Under the pieces are notes generated by a model that saw only the letters and a list, made by a program, of their open reading frames with translations, ran no database searches and was not told the origin of the DNA. A stretch of DNA of 64,000 bases from SKKC01 sp046542845 (GTDB lineage: Bacteria > Spirochaetota > Spirochaetia > DSM-27196 > SKKC01), in NCBI GenBank assembly GCA_046542845.1, contig JBKHAN010000005.1:17793-81792 (forward strand). Reading direction: 5' to 3'. Positions 52,096 to 60,987 of the stretch are shown in pieces. Each line of letters begins with the position of its first letter. Within the stretch, counting starts at the first letter, position 1. The position numbers and the translations under genes were made by a program.

Positions 52096-52902
52096 ATGGA
52101 TGCACAGGCATTCTCACTTTCTGTCGAAGCATACGAGGTCGTGAACCACGTACTCACGCTTGGCTATGCGGCAATGGCCGCGTCACTGCTGTATTTCATA
52201 CTCACGAAAAACGGCAACATGCCAAAATACCGAATGTCGTCCGTACTCTCAGTTGTTGTTATGGTCTCCGCGGCCATACTGCTGTTCAGTCAGCAGGTCA
52301 GCTGGAGCAACGCGTACTCATTCGACGGTAGCGAATACGTTCTCCGGGACGGCTCCGACTTGTTTACGAACGGTTACAGATATCTGAACTGGCTCATCGA
52401 TGTTCCTATGCTTCTGATACAGATCCTTTTCGTTGCGGGAATCGCCGGAAAGGCCCGTGGAGAGTATGTGTTCAAGTTCAGTACCGCCGGTGTACTCATG
52501 ATCATAACTGGTTATATCGGACAGTTCTACGAACCTGGACGACTGAATGAGAATCTTACGGCGTGGCTCGTCTGGGGCTTCATCTCGACCGTATTCTTTA
52601 TTTGGGTCCTGGTACTGATTACCCGAGTCATTGGCGAAGGAAAGCGTAACATGAAGGGCTCAGGTGCCCAGAAACTGTTTGGTGCCATTCTTCCGCTCTT
52701 CTTTATCTCGTGGTTCCTGTATCCGGGCGCATACCTGATCCCATGGCTCATGTCGGCGGGCATCGCGGAGTATGAGTTCACTATTGTTGCACAGCAAATG
52801 ACCTACACGATCGCTGATGTGACTTCGAAGGTTATCTATGGAGTTATGTTGAACATTGTCTCCACGAGACTCAGCGAAGAGCAGGGCTTCCAGGAAGCAT
52901 AG
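52096..52902 (+). CDS. Light-driven sodium-pump rhodopsin (NDQ motif)
   Basis: Seven-helix retinal protein, 268 residues. Helix C reads NGYRYLNWLIDVPMLLIQILFV, placing N98, D102 and Q109 at the three positions that define Na+-pumping NDQ rhodopsins such as KR2 (N112/D116/Q123). R95 is also kept. Helix G has YTIADVTSKVIYG with D241 and the retinal-binding K245. H18 (NHVLTLGYA) aligns with KR2 H30. Expected role: light-driven outward pumping of Na+, with H+ when Na+ is absent. It is divergent from the B12-type regulator. No carotenoid or retinal synthesis gene is in the window. Confidence 0.95.
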   Translation: MDAQAFSLSVEAYEVVNHVLTLGYAAMAASLLYFILTKNGNMPKYRMSSVLSVVVMVSAAILLFSQQVSWSNAYSFDGSEYVLRDGSDLFTNGYRYLNWLIDVPMLLIQILFVAGIAGKARGEYVFKFSTAGVLMIITGYIGQFYEPGRLNENLTAWLVWGFISTVFFIWVLVLITRVIGEGKRNMKGSGAQKLFGAILPLFFISWFLYPGAYLIPWLMSAGIAEYEFTIVAQQMTYTIADVTSKVIYGVMLNIVSTRLSEEQGFQEA

Positions 52903-52936
52903 GCTTCTCGGATAAATGTAGTTCGCGTGAGATTCA

Positions 52937-52968
52937 GGTCCATCCCCGTCGATTCGCGGGGATGGACC
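52937..52968 (+). terminator. Hairpin after the rhodopsin gene
   Basis: Perfect 12-bp stem GGTCCATCCCCG / CGGGGATGGACC with an 8-base loop, 35 bp after the rhodopsin stop. No T-run follows, so it may stabilise the 3' end or act with Rho. Confidence 0.65.
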
Positions 52969-53003
52969 GCATATAATCTGGACAGGAGGCCCTGACTGGT
53001 GGG

Positions 53004-53430
53004 ATGGGTATCCTGCAGTTTGATTTTTCTCGGATGTGCTGGACTTACGAACAGGCATGAAGGTCCCTGTTCCCTGAACCATATCTTGGCCAATTGGCCT
53101 CACAGGATGTGCGTGTCGAGCACGGTACCCTACCCTTTAACTACGTACCGACGGAACTGACGACTATACAATCTGGATGCGCCGCACGGCTGTCGACCGC
53201 TACGCAACCAACTGTGGCTAAGCGGTCGTTGTACCAGCGGTGAAACTGAGCTATATACCGCCACGGTTTCCGGACTCAGGTATGAGACCTTCACCATTGA
53301 TGGCCTACCACAAATAGTCCGAAGTTTTTTACCTGCCGCAGAGAACCGCGACGAAGTCTTTGTCTCTGCCCTTCTCGATACCCGAAAGAGGGACGGAGCA
53401 CGTCTGGGACTATTAGCACCGAAGCATTAA
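53004..53430 (+). pseudogene. Decayed reading frame of unknown family
   Basis: A frame starting MGILQFDFSRMCWTYEQA is cut by TGA at 53,058, continues RSLFPEPYLGQLASQDVRVE and on to PFNYVPTELTTI near 53,165, then appears to shift frame and ends TSGETELYTATVSGLRYETF ... DEVFVSALLDTRKRDGARLG with TAA at 53,428. The protein-like composition across the breaks suggests a degraded gene. AGGAGG lies upstream of the ATG. Family not recognised; the frame junction is approximate. Confidence 0.45.
53389..53399 (+). repeat. REP-like motif copy 7
   Basis: AGGGACGGAGC, 10 of 11 matches, the only copy in this orientation, near the end of the decayed frame. Confidence 0.55.
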
Positions 53431-53841
53431 CCGCTTCCTGAAATGGTCAGCCGAAAAAGGTTACCTTTCGGCCGTGCGTCACGAGAAAACGATGAGCTCC
53501 GTCCCCACCGCCCCCGAGATAAGCGGGAAAATCCACACGGATCTCCAGGAAAACCAATCGTACTCCGGCGAACTCTCGCCGGCAGCCGATGCGATAGAAA
53601 AGTCCGCAACGGATCTGTAAAAGGAAGCCGTACGTCTCTTCGCCCGGATTGATGAGTTCAAACTCTGCGGAAAAAAACGTCTCGAGCCGGCTCACGCCCG
53701 TGCCCGACCACCGGCAGACGAATATCGCCACGGACAACCCTGGCGTGCCCATATCACCTGAACCAGAATCGTTTCACGACTAATTTCGCTGACACCTTTT
53801 CTCATGTCGTATAGTATGATGGGTGCACTGATGCGGAGGGC
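53431..53841. other. Unassigned interval before the giant kinase gene
   Basis: About 410 bp holding REP-like copy 8. A minus-strand frame (53,752-53,447) is open for 101 codons but has no ribosome site or recognisable family. A TATAGT at about 53,811 may be a -10 for the downstream gene; its -35 is weak. Confidence 0.35.
53496..53506 (-). repeat. REP-like motif copy 8
   Basis: Exact GCTCCGTCCCC, the last copy of the cluster. Confidence 0.6.
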
Positions 53842-56800
53842 GTGGATGTCGTGAGTTTTGAAGCCTGGCGCCGCCTGGTGGAGCGTGCCTCAGACATAGA
53901 CAACGTGACACACCGCTTGCAGATCTGGGTCGACGAGATCGCAAATGCAGACGACACATCCCTTGACGATCGACTTTCCGCCTTTTCACCACCCGAGACG
54001 ACCGGTGTCGTAGCCCGCGGAGAGGACCCTGCCATGCGCGTGTACGCGCTCGGCGTTCTCGGATACGCGCTGCTCTCGGGAAGCATCCCCTGGGACAAGG
54101 CTTCAGAAGATGAGCTTCGGCACCGTATCGTAGCCGACCGACTGCCGGAGCTCTCCGACGCATCGTGGCCACCGGCCTTCCAGGGTCGAATCAATCGCGT
54201 TATCGCTACGGCAACAGCGAAGGATCCCGCGTCGAGGTTTCCCCATCCTCAAGTACTCAAGGTGGAGGTAGCGAACGCGCTTGCCGGCGTCCACCGTGAA
54301 CGCGAACAAGCGGCATACACACCCCGCATTCACCGGGATGCGTACCAACACATCGATCAGTGGCTCGGTCGTGCGCGATCGCGCGCGGGTCCCGTTCTCA
54401 TGCTGGTCGGTGCTTCGGGTATCGGGAAAACGTATCTGTGGGAGACGATACACGACACGCGAGCCCGGAATGGTGAGCGGTGGTTTTATGTAAAGGCGAG
54501 TCAGAATGGCCGGCGTCCCTACGAGGCAATCTCATTACTTCTGGAGTCCGTACGGTCGGAAACTCAGGAAATTCTGGATGATGATAGCATCCCGCCCCCG
54601 GCACGCGCATTCGTTCGGGCGATCGCCCCTCACCTTGGTCCCTCGGACACGAGGGATGACCCCTCCGAGGTCCGCGAACCGGCTCGCGAACTCGCGCGGA
54701 TTATCAGACGTATCGGACACAGCTCACCCTTTCGGCTGTTCTGCTTCGACGACCTCCAGTGGATAGATACATACAGCCGACGGGTCATCGAAGAACTCAG
54801 TCGCGGACCCGAATCGGTCTCGGTGGTAACGCTCACACGGGAAGAGATACCGATAGATGTCCCCCGGGAGACGGTATACCTGAATCCCCTGAACCGGACC
54901 GAGGCTCGAGATTTTGCACGGTCGCTCAAGGTCGTGACCGACGGGCTCGCGACGGAGGCATTCGAGCAGGCGTGTGCAGTGTCGGCAGGTAATCCGATGG
55001 CGCTTCGATTGATGCTGCGCGAAGGAACACCGGGTGTTACAGCGGATTCGAAAGAAGTGCTTCTCACCCTGGCTTCAGCACGTCTGTCCACCGTATCCCA
55101 CCTGTGCCAGTCGGTATTGTCGGTTGTAGCGCTCGTCGGGGCCCCGTTGTCCCCGTCACTGATTTCCCGGGAAACGCACTACACCGTCGAAGAGATCGAA
55201 ACGGCCTTGCAGGAAGCGGAAGACGCGTTTCTGGTGGACCGGAGAGACTCGAAAACCTTTGTCTGGTTTGTACACGATTCGATCGAAACAGCAGCCCGTG
55301 CACAGGCTCGTGGTGACCCCGACGCTTGCGTGCGGGCGACCAGAATCCTCGTTGAGGATGCCCGAAGCGGCAACGGCCGCGCTGCGTCGGCAGCCATAGG
55401 CCTTCTTGGCGCTATCCGACCGGGCGAAATCCCGCGGTCTGACCTGGACTCGGTCCTTATAGCAGCTGCGAGGCAGAGCGTGGCAACCCTGGCCCCTGAG
55501 GAGGCGCTGCAAATAGTGAGGGATTGGGGCGATGGTTCGACGCCCACCGCTCGAGTGGAGCTGCATCTGATCGCCCACGAGGCGGCCTACCTCCTGGGGA
55601 ACCGCGACGAGATGAGCCGCTACTACCGCGCGATCGTCGCATCCGGCGATACGGAGAGAGCCGCCGAAGCACGCTACCTGTGGATTCGCCGGTGCTACGC
55701 AGACGCCCGTTTCTCGGGTGCTGTTGCGGTCGGGGTACGATCCCTCTCCCGGCCCGATGGAATCATTAAGGCATTTCGGTGGTCCTCCGACGGGAGCGAA
55801 GCGCTTGAGTTTTTTCGGCGCCATACGCCCCGGAAGCTTCTGTCGATGATTCTGCGTCGAGGCTGTACGAATGACCGCACGGTGCGTCGAACCACGGATA
55901 GCCTCGCGTACATGCTTCTCCCGGTCTTGACGACCGACCGCCCACACCTGCTCCACATCGCGTATTACACGCTCCGCATCGGTATCGAGCGTGGTGCGAC
56001 CCCGCTAACGGCGCTCGGCTTCATCGCCTGGGCACTTCATCAGGGAACCAGACGAACCCCGGGCCGCTGGGTGGAAGAGTACATGGCGTGTGCCAAAGAG
56101 CTATCCGGGCGGAGCGGAGATCGCATAACCGACCACACGGTCCGCGTGCTGTGCGCCGCGTTTGGTGGACCATGGACCGGCTCCTTCCGCGCCTTTTCCG
56201 ATCGCCTTGAGCGGCTGCAGAGCGAGGGGCGCGAGCTGGGAAACCGCGAGTTTACCGGACACGCCCTGCACATCCAACGACAAGCCCTGCTGTACCGCGG
56301 GGAGCCGATCGCGATGGTTCGGGACCTACTTCGGGAGAGTCGCCTCGAGATTCAGTCGTATGGGCTCATACGCACGGACAACGCGCTTTCCAAACATCAC
56401 GCCGTCGCCGAAGCTCTTATGGGAATGACCAATGATCCCGGAAGCATAGACGGGGACATTATCAGCGAAGACGATTACTTCCAACGCATTGTGGCGAGCG
56501 ACGACCAGATAAGCCTTTCAGGCTTTCGAACGGTGAAAGCCTTTCTCGCGCTGTACGCCGATCGCCCTCAGGATGTCTTCGAGCAGCTTACCCGACTGGA
56601 AGAGGTCATCTCCTCAATTTCTCTGTTTCATGAACACCTGTTGATCCGTTTTTATCTCGCGATCGTTGCCTACCGGCTCAACCGACGGGGCGTCGGGAAT
56701 CGCATGCTTCGAATAGTTCGCCGGTGGGAACGCGAAAACCCGGCAACCAATGGCCACCGCCTTCTATTCATCCGCGCCGAGCGCGCGGCACTCCGCGGAC

Positions 56801-58668
56801 AGCGCCTGGTTGCACGGAAACTTCTCGACCGTGCAATTCCGCTTGCGCTGCGGGAACGGTTTTTCAACGAGGCCGCGCTCATGGCCGAACGTGCCGGAGA
56901 TATCTCAGGGAGCAAGCACTACTGGATGGCTGCGGAGTCGGCGTACCGTCATTGGGGTGCGGTGCACGCCGTGGAACGGGTTCGCCGGAAACTCGGTCGC
57001 GCCGATGCACCGCGACCGGCCGCACACGGCGTTCGACCCGAGGCGAGGCTTCACGAGGATCTCTTCCACGCACACTCTATCGATAAACTGGCGCGAAGAC
57101 TGGCAGAACATCTGCTTCAGACAACCTATGCGTCGCAGGTCCTGGTGGCCCTCCGTAGCGAAGCACTCACTCGACGGCGGTTGTACCGGTGGTCGCCCGG
57201 CGGCGTCGTAACCGTTGGAGAACCGAGTGCTGACCTGTCGCTCATGGTCACCGAGACGCGCGAAGGAGAATGTCGCCTGCTCACCTCCGAAGACGAGTTC
57301 CGGGGAAGAAACTATGGCGTGGTCGGACGAAGCGACCGGGTTCACGACAGCGATGTTGCGGCACTGATCATCGGAGCCGACGGAAGCGCGGCGTATACGC
57401 AATCGATCGTCGAGAACGTACGCGGCGCGCTTCAGGCGGGGGCCCTGCATGCGGCGCTTTTATCGGCGCGCATCCGCATCGAAAAAGATGAACGTGACCT
57501 CCGGGAGAAGCAGCGACAACTGAGTGAAAACGAACGCTACCGAAGACAACTGTTCGCGACAGTCACCGACGCGTTTCTTCTGGTCGACACCGTGGGGAAT
57601 GTCCGATTCTCCAACTCGGCTGCCGAGCCCTTTCTCGACTACGCCTCGACTGCTCCACCGACATTGAAGGACGACCTTCGTACTGTGTTCTTCGAACTGA
57701 TTGAGCCTTCCGGACATGCCCCGAAGGGTCCCCTGCAGTATACCACCAGTGACCAGCGACACGTACAGATCAAGGTTGCTCCGGCCGGTTCCGAAAACGA
57801 AGAGCTCCTCGCATTGAGCATCTCCGACATTACCGACGCGATACGCCGGGAGACACAACTTGCACGGCAGGAACGTCAGCTGGTGGTCGCAGACCGACTG
57901 GCGTCGATCGGAATGTTTTCCGCTTCTATCGTTCACGAAATCAGTAACCCCAACCACATCCTGCAGCTCAACACGCAGTCCCTGCTGGTGGTTCTCTCAT
58001 GGCTCCGCGGCGAGCTCGAAGATGAAAGCAATGCCGCTGCGGTCGCGCAACTCCACGAACTCGTTGAACAGATACAGGAAGCCGCACGGCGGGTGGAATC
58101 GGTCCTGCAGATGGTCAAAAGCTACAGCCGGGAGGGTCTGCAGGAACGGTGGGAGCTACTCGATCCGGCGCAGGTGTGCTCCCGGGCATTTCGCTTTTCG
58201 AAAATAATGGCCTCGCAATACACAGCGTCCTTCCGTCTCGTGGTCGCTGAGAATCTGCCACAGATATGGGGGGAGGCCGCTCTTCTCGAGCAGGCGCTTG
58301 TCAATCTGATCAAGAACGCCTGCGAGGCGCTTTCCGATCGCGATGGTCGCGTTGAGCTCCATGCGTATACCGAGGCACATGAAACCGGAGTCGTGTTTGC
58401 GGTGTGCGACACAGGCAGAGGGTTTCCCGACAATCTCCGCGACACTGCGGGAACCCCTTTTGCAAGCGATCGGCACGACTCCGGCGGCACCGGGCTGGGA
58501 CTATCTATTGTGTCCGGAATCGTCGAGAAGCACACGGGGGATCTTCACATAGCCGGCGACGAGAACTTCACGACACGGGTGGAGATTCACATTCCGACGC
58601 AGAGGAATCGGTCTGATCGAACATCCGTTTCCATCGGTTCGCAAAGGCCTGCGGGGACAGACCGATAG
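53842..58668 (+). CDS. Giant hybrid sensor: kinase C-lobe remnant, NTPase, helical repeats, PAS-like region, histidine kinase
   Basis: 1608 residues, cytoplasmic. Residues about 55-150 match only the C-lobe of a Ser/Thr kinase (MRVYALGVLGYALLSGSIPW, AKDPASRFPHPQVL); the N-lobe and catalytic loop are missing. An AAA/STAND-type NTPase follows: Walker A GASGIGKT at 190-197, Walker B LFCFDDLQWID near 302-312. Then about 700 residues of helical repeats, a GAF-like region near 1075-1210, a PAS-like region near 1230-1340, and a histidine kinase with H1365 (SIVHEISNPNHIL), N-box LVNLIKNACEAL, CDTGRGFPDN and GGTGLGLSIV, all intact. Start GTG 53,842 or GTG 53,851. Likely partner: the sigma-54 regulator encoded opposite. 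Confidence 0.88.
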   Translation: MDVVSFEAWRRLVERASDIDNVTHRLQIWVDEIANADDTSLDDRLSAFSPPETTGVVARGEDPAMRVYALGVLGYALLSGSIPWDKASEDELRHRIVADRLPELSDASWPPAFQGRINRVIATATAKDPASRFPHPQVLKVEVANALAGVHREREQAAYTPRIHRDAYQHIDQWLGRARSRAGPVLMLVGASGIGKTYLWETIHDTRARNGERWFYVKASQNGRRPYEAISLLLESVRSETQEILDDDSIPPPARAFVRAIAPHLGPSDTRDDPSEVREPARELARIIRRIGHSSPFRLFCFDDLQWIDTYSRRVIEELSRGPESVSVVTLTREEIPIDVPRETVYLNPLNRTEARDFARSLKVVTDGLATEAFEQACAVSAGNPMALRLMLREGTPGVTADSKEVLLTLASARLSTVSHLCQSVLSVVALVGAPLSPSLISRETHYTVEEIETALQEAEDAFLVDRRDSKTFVWFVHDSIETAARAQARGDPDACVRATRILVEDARSGNGRAASAAIGLLGAIRPGEIPRSDLDSVLIAAARQSVATLAPEEALQIVRDWGDGSTPTARVELHLIAHEAAYLLGNRDEMSRYYRAIVASGDTERAAEARYLWIRRCYADARFSGAVAVGVRSLSRPDGIIKAFRWSSDGSEALEFFRRHTPRKLLSMILRRGCTNDRTVRRTTDSLAYMLLPVLTTDRPHLLHIAYYTLRIGIERGATPLTALGFIAWALHQGTRRTPGRWVEEYMACAKELSGRSGDRITDHTVRVLCAAFGGPWTGSFRAFSDRLERLQSEGRELGNREFTGHALHIQRQALLYRGEPIAMVRDLLRESRLEIQSYGLIRTDNALSKHHAVAEALMGMTNDPGSIDGDIISEDDYFQRIVASDDQISLSGFRTVKAFLALYADRPQDVFEQLTRLEEVISSISLFHEHLLIRFYLAIVAYRLNRRGVGNRMLRIVRRWERENPATNGHRLLFIRAERAALRGQRLVARKLLDRAIPLALRERFFNEAALMAERAGDISGSKHYWMAAESAYRHWGAVHAVERVRRKLGRADAPRPAAHGVRPEARLHEDLFHAHSIDKLARRLAEHLLQTTYASQVLVALRSEALTRRRLYRWSPGGVVTVGEPSADLSLMVTETREGECRLLTSEDEFRGRNYGVVGRSDRVHDSDVAALIIGADGSAAYTQSIVENVRGALQAGALHAALLSARIRIEKDERDLREKQRQLSENERYRRQLFATVTDAFLLVDTVGNVRFSNSAAEPFLDYASTAPPTLKDDLRTVFFELIEPSGHAPKGPLQYTTSDQRHVQIKVAPAGSENEELLALSISDITDAIRRETQLARQERQLVVADRLASIGMFSASIVHEISNPNHILQLNTQSLLVVLSWLRGELEDESNAAAVAQLHELVEQIQEAARRVESVLQMVKSYSREGLQERWELLDPAQVCSRAFRFSKIMASQYTASFRLVVAENLPQIWGEAALLEQALVNLIKNACEALSDRDGRVELHAYTEAHETGVVFAVCDTGRGFPDNLRDTAGTPFASDRHDSGGTGLGLSIVSGIVEKHTGDLHIAGDENFTTRVEIHIPTQRNRSDRTSVSIGSQRPAGTDR

Positions 58669-60034
58669 CCTGAGCTGCATCCGTGCGGCTATGGGGATGC
58701 CGTCGGTCCGCCTCCAACAACAGCCAGCGTAGACTTTCATCCGGTGTCGGAAGCGTTTCGCCGAATCGCACCGGCGCTTCCTCAGGCGGGTCCGGTGAGT
58801 CGAGCGAATCTGCTCCTGTCGAGAGGCGTACCGCAGGTGGCATACCTATCCGACCATCGTAAGAATCGCCGCTGAGCTCCGGCAGCGCCGCCGCCCAGCT
58901 TCCGTCGATGAGCGCGCGGAGCACAATCTGCTGCAGCTCCCGGACGTTTCCGTATAGCGGCACGCCCTTCAGATGTTGCACCACATTCTCGGTCAAGCTG
59001 ACCGGGGGCCGCTTGATGCGCGCTGCATGAGCCTCTATGAGATGCTCCATGATCGGAGCAATGTCATCCGGGCGGTCCCGCAACGGAGATATCGCGACGT
59101 TATGGGTCGCAATGCGGAAAAAGAGGTCTCGTCGAAAGCGTCCACGTTCCTGCTCGTGTTCGAGGTTGCGGTTCGTGGCGAATATGATACGAGCACGCGA
59201 ATACTCAGGACGGTCGCTACCGAGACGAAAAAACTCACCTGTATCAAGAAATCGCAGGAGTCGCGCCTGTGACTCGGGAGGCATCTCTCCTACCTCATCC
59301 ATGAACAGGGTACCCTCGGCCGCCGCGGCGATCAGACCCTCCCGAGCACCCTGCGCTCCGGTGAACGCTCCCTTTTTGTGCCCAAAGATCGTGTCGGAGA
59401 ACACCTGATCGTCGAGCCCACCCAGATTCACGGCGATAAACGGCCCTGTTCGCCCACTCGCGCGGTGGACCCCGCGTGCAATCAGTTCCTTACCCACTCC
59501 CGTCTCTCCGGAGATCAGCAGCGGATCCGGAATCGTCGCCAGCGCCTCCAGATACACGAGAACCCGCCGTATTCCCGGATCACCAGTGATAAAGGCTTCA
59601 AAGGCTTCGGGATGCCGCGGCTCCCGCCGTGTAAACGCCTCCCGAAGCAGGCGGTTTTCGCGGCGCGTCTTGTGGTGGTCAAGCGCGTTGCGCACGGCAG
59701 CCGGTATGCGGCTGCTGTCGCTTCCCTTCACAAGAAAATCATAGGCCCCGACCCGCATGCAGTGAACGGCGATGGATACGTCTGAGGCTCCGGTGACAAC
59801 AATCACCGCCGTATCGGGATACGAAGCGGTAATCTCCCTCAGCAGCTCCTGACCAGACTCTTCGCGAAGCGTCAGGTCCAGCAGGACCAGGTCGATCGGC
59901 TCCCGCGATAAAACGACTCGTGCATCCCGCACGCTCCCGGCTTCCCGAATGTGACTAAATCCGTTCAGATGCAGAAGGTTTCGCTGACCCGCAAGGACCC
60001 CAGGTTCATCGTCTACCAGTAAGATTCGTTCCAC
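58568..60034 (-). CDS. Sigma-54-dependent response regulator (NtrC family)
   Basis: 488 residues: receiver domain (LLVDDEPGV, phospho-acceptor Asp in LVLLDLTL, VVTGAS, VKGSD), AAA+ domain with Walker A GETGVGKE, sigma-54 contact loop KKGAFTGA, Walker B TLFMDEVGEMP and RRDLFFRIATHNVAISPLRDR, and a C-terminal Fis-type helix-turn-helix (RTDAAQAIGLSPQAFANRWKRM). GTG start with GAGGGAGG upstream. Convergent with the giant kinase gene and overlapping it by 101 bp, so the two are a probable cognate pair. A -24/-12 promoter lies upstream (60,093-60,076), implying autoregulation. Confidence 0.94.
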   Translation of the reverse strand: MERILLVDDEPGVLAGQRNLLHLNGFSHIREAGSVRDARVVLSREPIDLVLLDLTLREESGQELLREITASYPDTAVIVVTGASDVSIAVHCMRVGAYDFLVKGSDSSRIPAAVRNALDHHKTRRENRLLREAFTRREPRHPEAFEAFITGDPGIRRVLVYLEALATIPDPLLISGETGVGKELIARGVHRASGRTGPFIAVNLGGLDDQVFSDTIFGHKKGAFTGAQGAREGLIAAAAEGTLFMDEVGEMPPESQARLLRFLDTGEFFRLGSDRPEYSRARIIFATNRNLEHEQERGRFRRDLFFRIATHNVAISPLRDRPDDIAPIMEHLIEAHAARIKRPPVSLTENVVQHLKGVPLYGNVRELQQIVLRALIDGSWAAALPELSGDSYDGRIGMPPAVRLSTGADSLDSPDPPEEAPVRFGETLPTPDESLRWLLLEADRRHPHSRTDAAQAIGLSPQAFANRWKRMFDQTDSSASECESPPVS

Positions 60035-60075
60035 CGCGTGCCTCCCTCGCCTGACTGAATCAGACTAGTAGAGAG

Positions 60076-60093
60076 TAGCAAAAATCACGCCAA
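60076..60093 (-). promoter_or_regulatory. Sigma-54 (-24/-12) promoter of the response regulator
   Basis: Minus-strand TTGGCGTGATTTTTGCTA carries the -24 GG and the -12 GC exactly 10 bp apart, as sigma-54 requires. It predicts RNA starting about 30 bp before the GTG start. Confidence 0.7.
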
Positions 60094-60100
60094 CATTCTT

Positions 60101-60925
60101 TCACGTTTCGTGTAGCGTCTGTTCCTTCACAAATTGATGTATACCCGCCATCGTCTCCTCCGGGTTTTCAATCCAGGCCGAGTGGCTGGTGCCTGCCGGG
60201 AACGAAAAACGCGCGTTGGGGAGTGATGTAAAGACCGAACGCACCGATTCGGGGGTAAAGTAGTCGTCGGGTCCACCCATAACGAGAATCGGGGTGGTGA
60301 TTGCCTGCACATCGCTCTCCCGATTCCAGTCGAGAATTACGCCGCTCGGACTGAGAATACTGGGCCCGACTACATGATTCATGAAATCCGGATTCAGGTT
60401 TTGTAGGCCGGTCTGAAAGGATTCAGGGAGCCCCGTGGTACACAAGTGCCGGGGAAACCAGTACTCGGCGATCAGCGCGGCGAGACTCTCGGGATTATCA
60501 GTAGCGCCGCGCTTTACCTTCTCGTGAAACGTCTCCGGTAATGCCGCGACGCGCTGTGCGATCCCCTGAGCAAGAAACGCGCCCGACGGGAAGCTCGAAA
60601 GAAGAATCGCCCCTGCCACCGGCAGATCGCGTAGAAGCGCCTCTATCGCGACCGCGCCCCCGTAGGAGTGACCGAGTAATACGGTAGGACCATCGGCCGC
60701 AGCTGTTTCGCGAACGACCTGCTCGAGCTCGTCTGCGGCTTCGGCCATAGTCCTTGGGAAGCCGTTAGCAGGCTGCGGATAGGTTCCCGAAAAACTGGCT
60801 ACCGTTACCCGGTAGCGAGTCGATAGAGCGTCGACGAGCTCCCGATAGAACTCCGGCACGAGACCGGGCCCGCCCGGCGCGAGTACGACATTAATCCCAC
60901 CTGTCCCGAAGATTTGTGTATTCAT
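60101..60925 (-). CDS. Alpha/beta hydrolase
   Basis: 274 residues from ATG 60,925 (MNTQIFGTGGINVVL), with ATG 60,937 as alternative. Nucleophile elbow GHSYGG, oxyanion-side motif LAPGGPG, likely acid D in GGPDDYFTPE and catalytic H in GTSHSAW. Resembles proline iminopeptidase and small esterases; substrate unknown. It lies between the two giant NTPase genes, and its stop is 8 bp upstream of the sigma-54 promoter. Confidence 0.9.
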   Translation of the reverse strand: MNTQIFGTGGINVVLAPGGPGLVPEFYRELVDALSTRYRVTVASFSGTYPQPANGFPRTMAEAADELEQVVRETAAADGPTVLLGHSYGGAVAIEALLRDLPVAGAILLSSFPSGAFLAQGIAQRVAALPETFHEKVKRGATDNPESLAALIAEYWFPRHLCTTGLPESFQTGLQNLNPDFMNHVVGPSILSPSGVILDWNRESDVQAITTPILVMGGPDDYFTPESVRSVFTSLPNARFSFPAGTSHSAWIENPEETMAGIHQFVKEQTLHET

Positions 60926-60987
60926 ACTTCCAAGCATAGAAAAAACGGGCGTGTAAATGCAACAATGAAACCGAGGAGAAGCGAAGC

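Noticed and set aside
52096..52902. Proton-pumping or sensory rhodopsin
   Set aside because: The key helix C triad is N-D-Q, not D-T-D, D-T-E or a sensory pattern, and the surrounding sequence is close to KR2.
53447..53752. 101-codon minus-strand gene
   Set aside because: No ribosome site or recognisable family, and it runs through a REP-like copy; not enough support.
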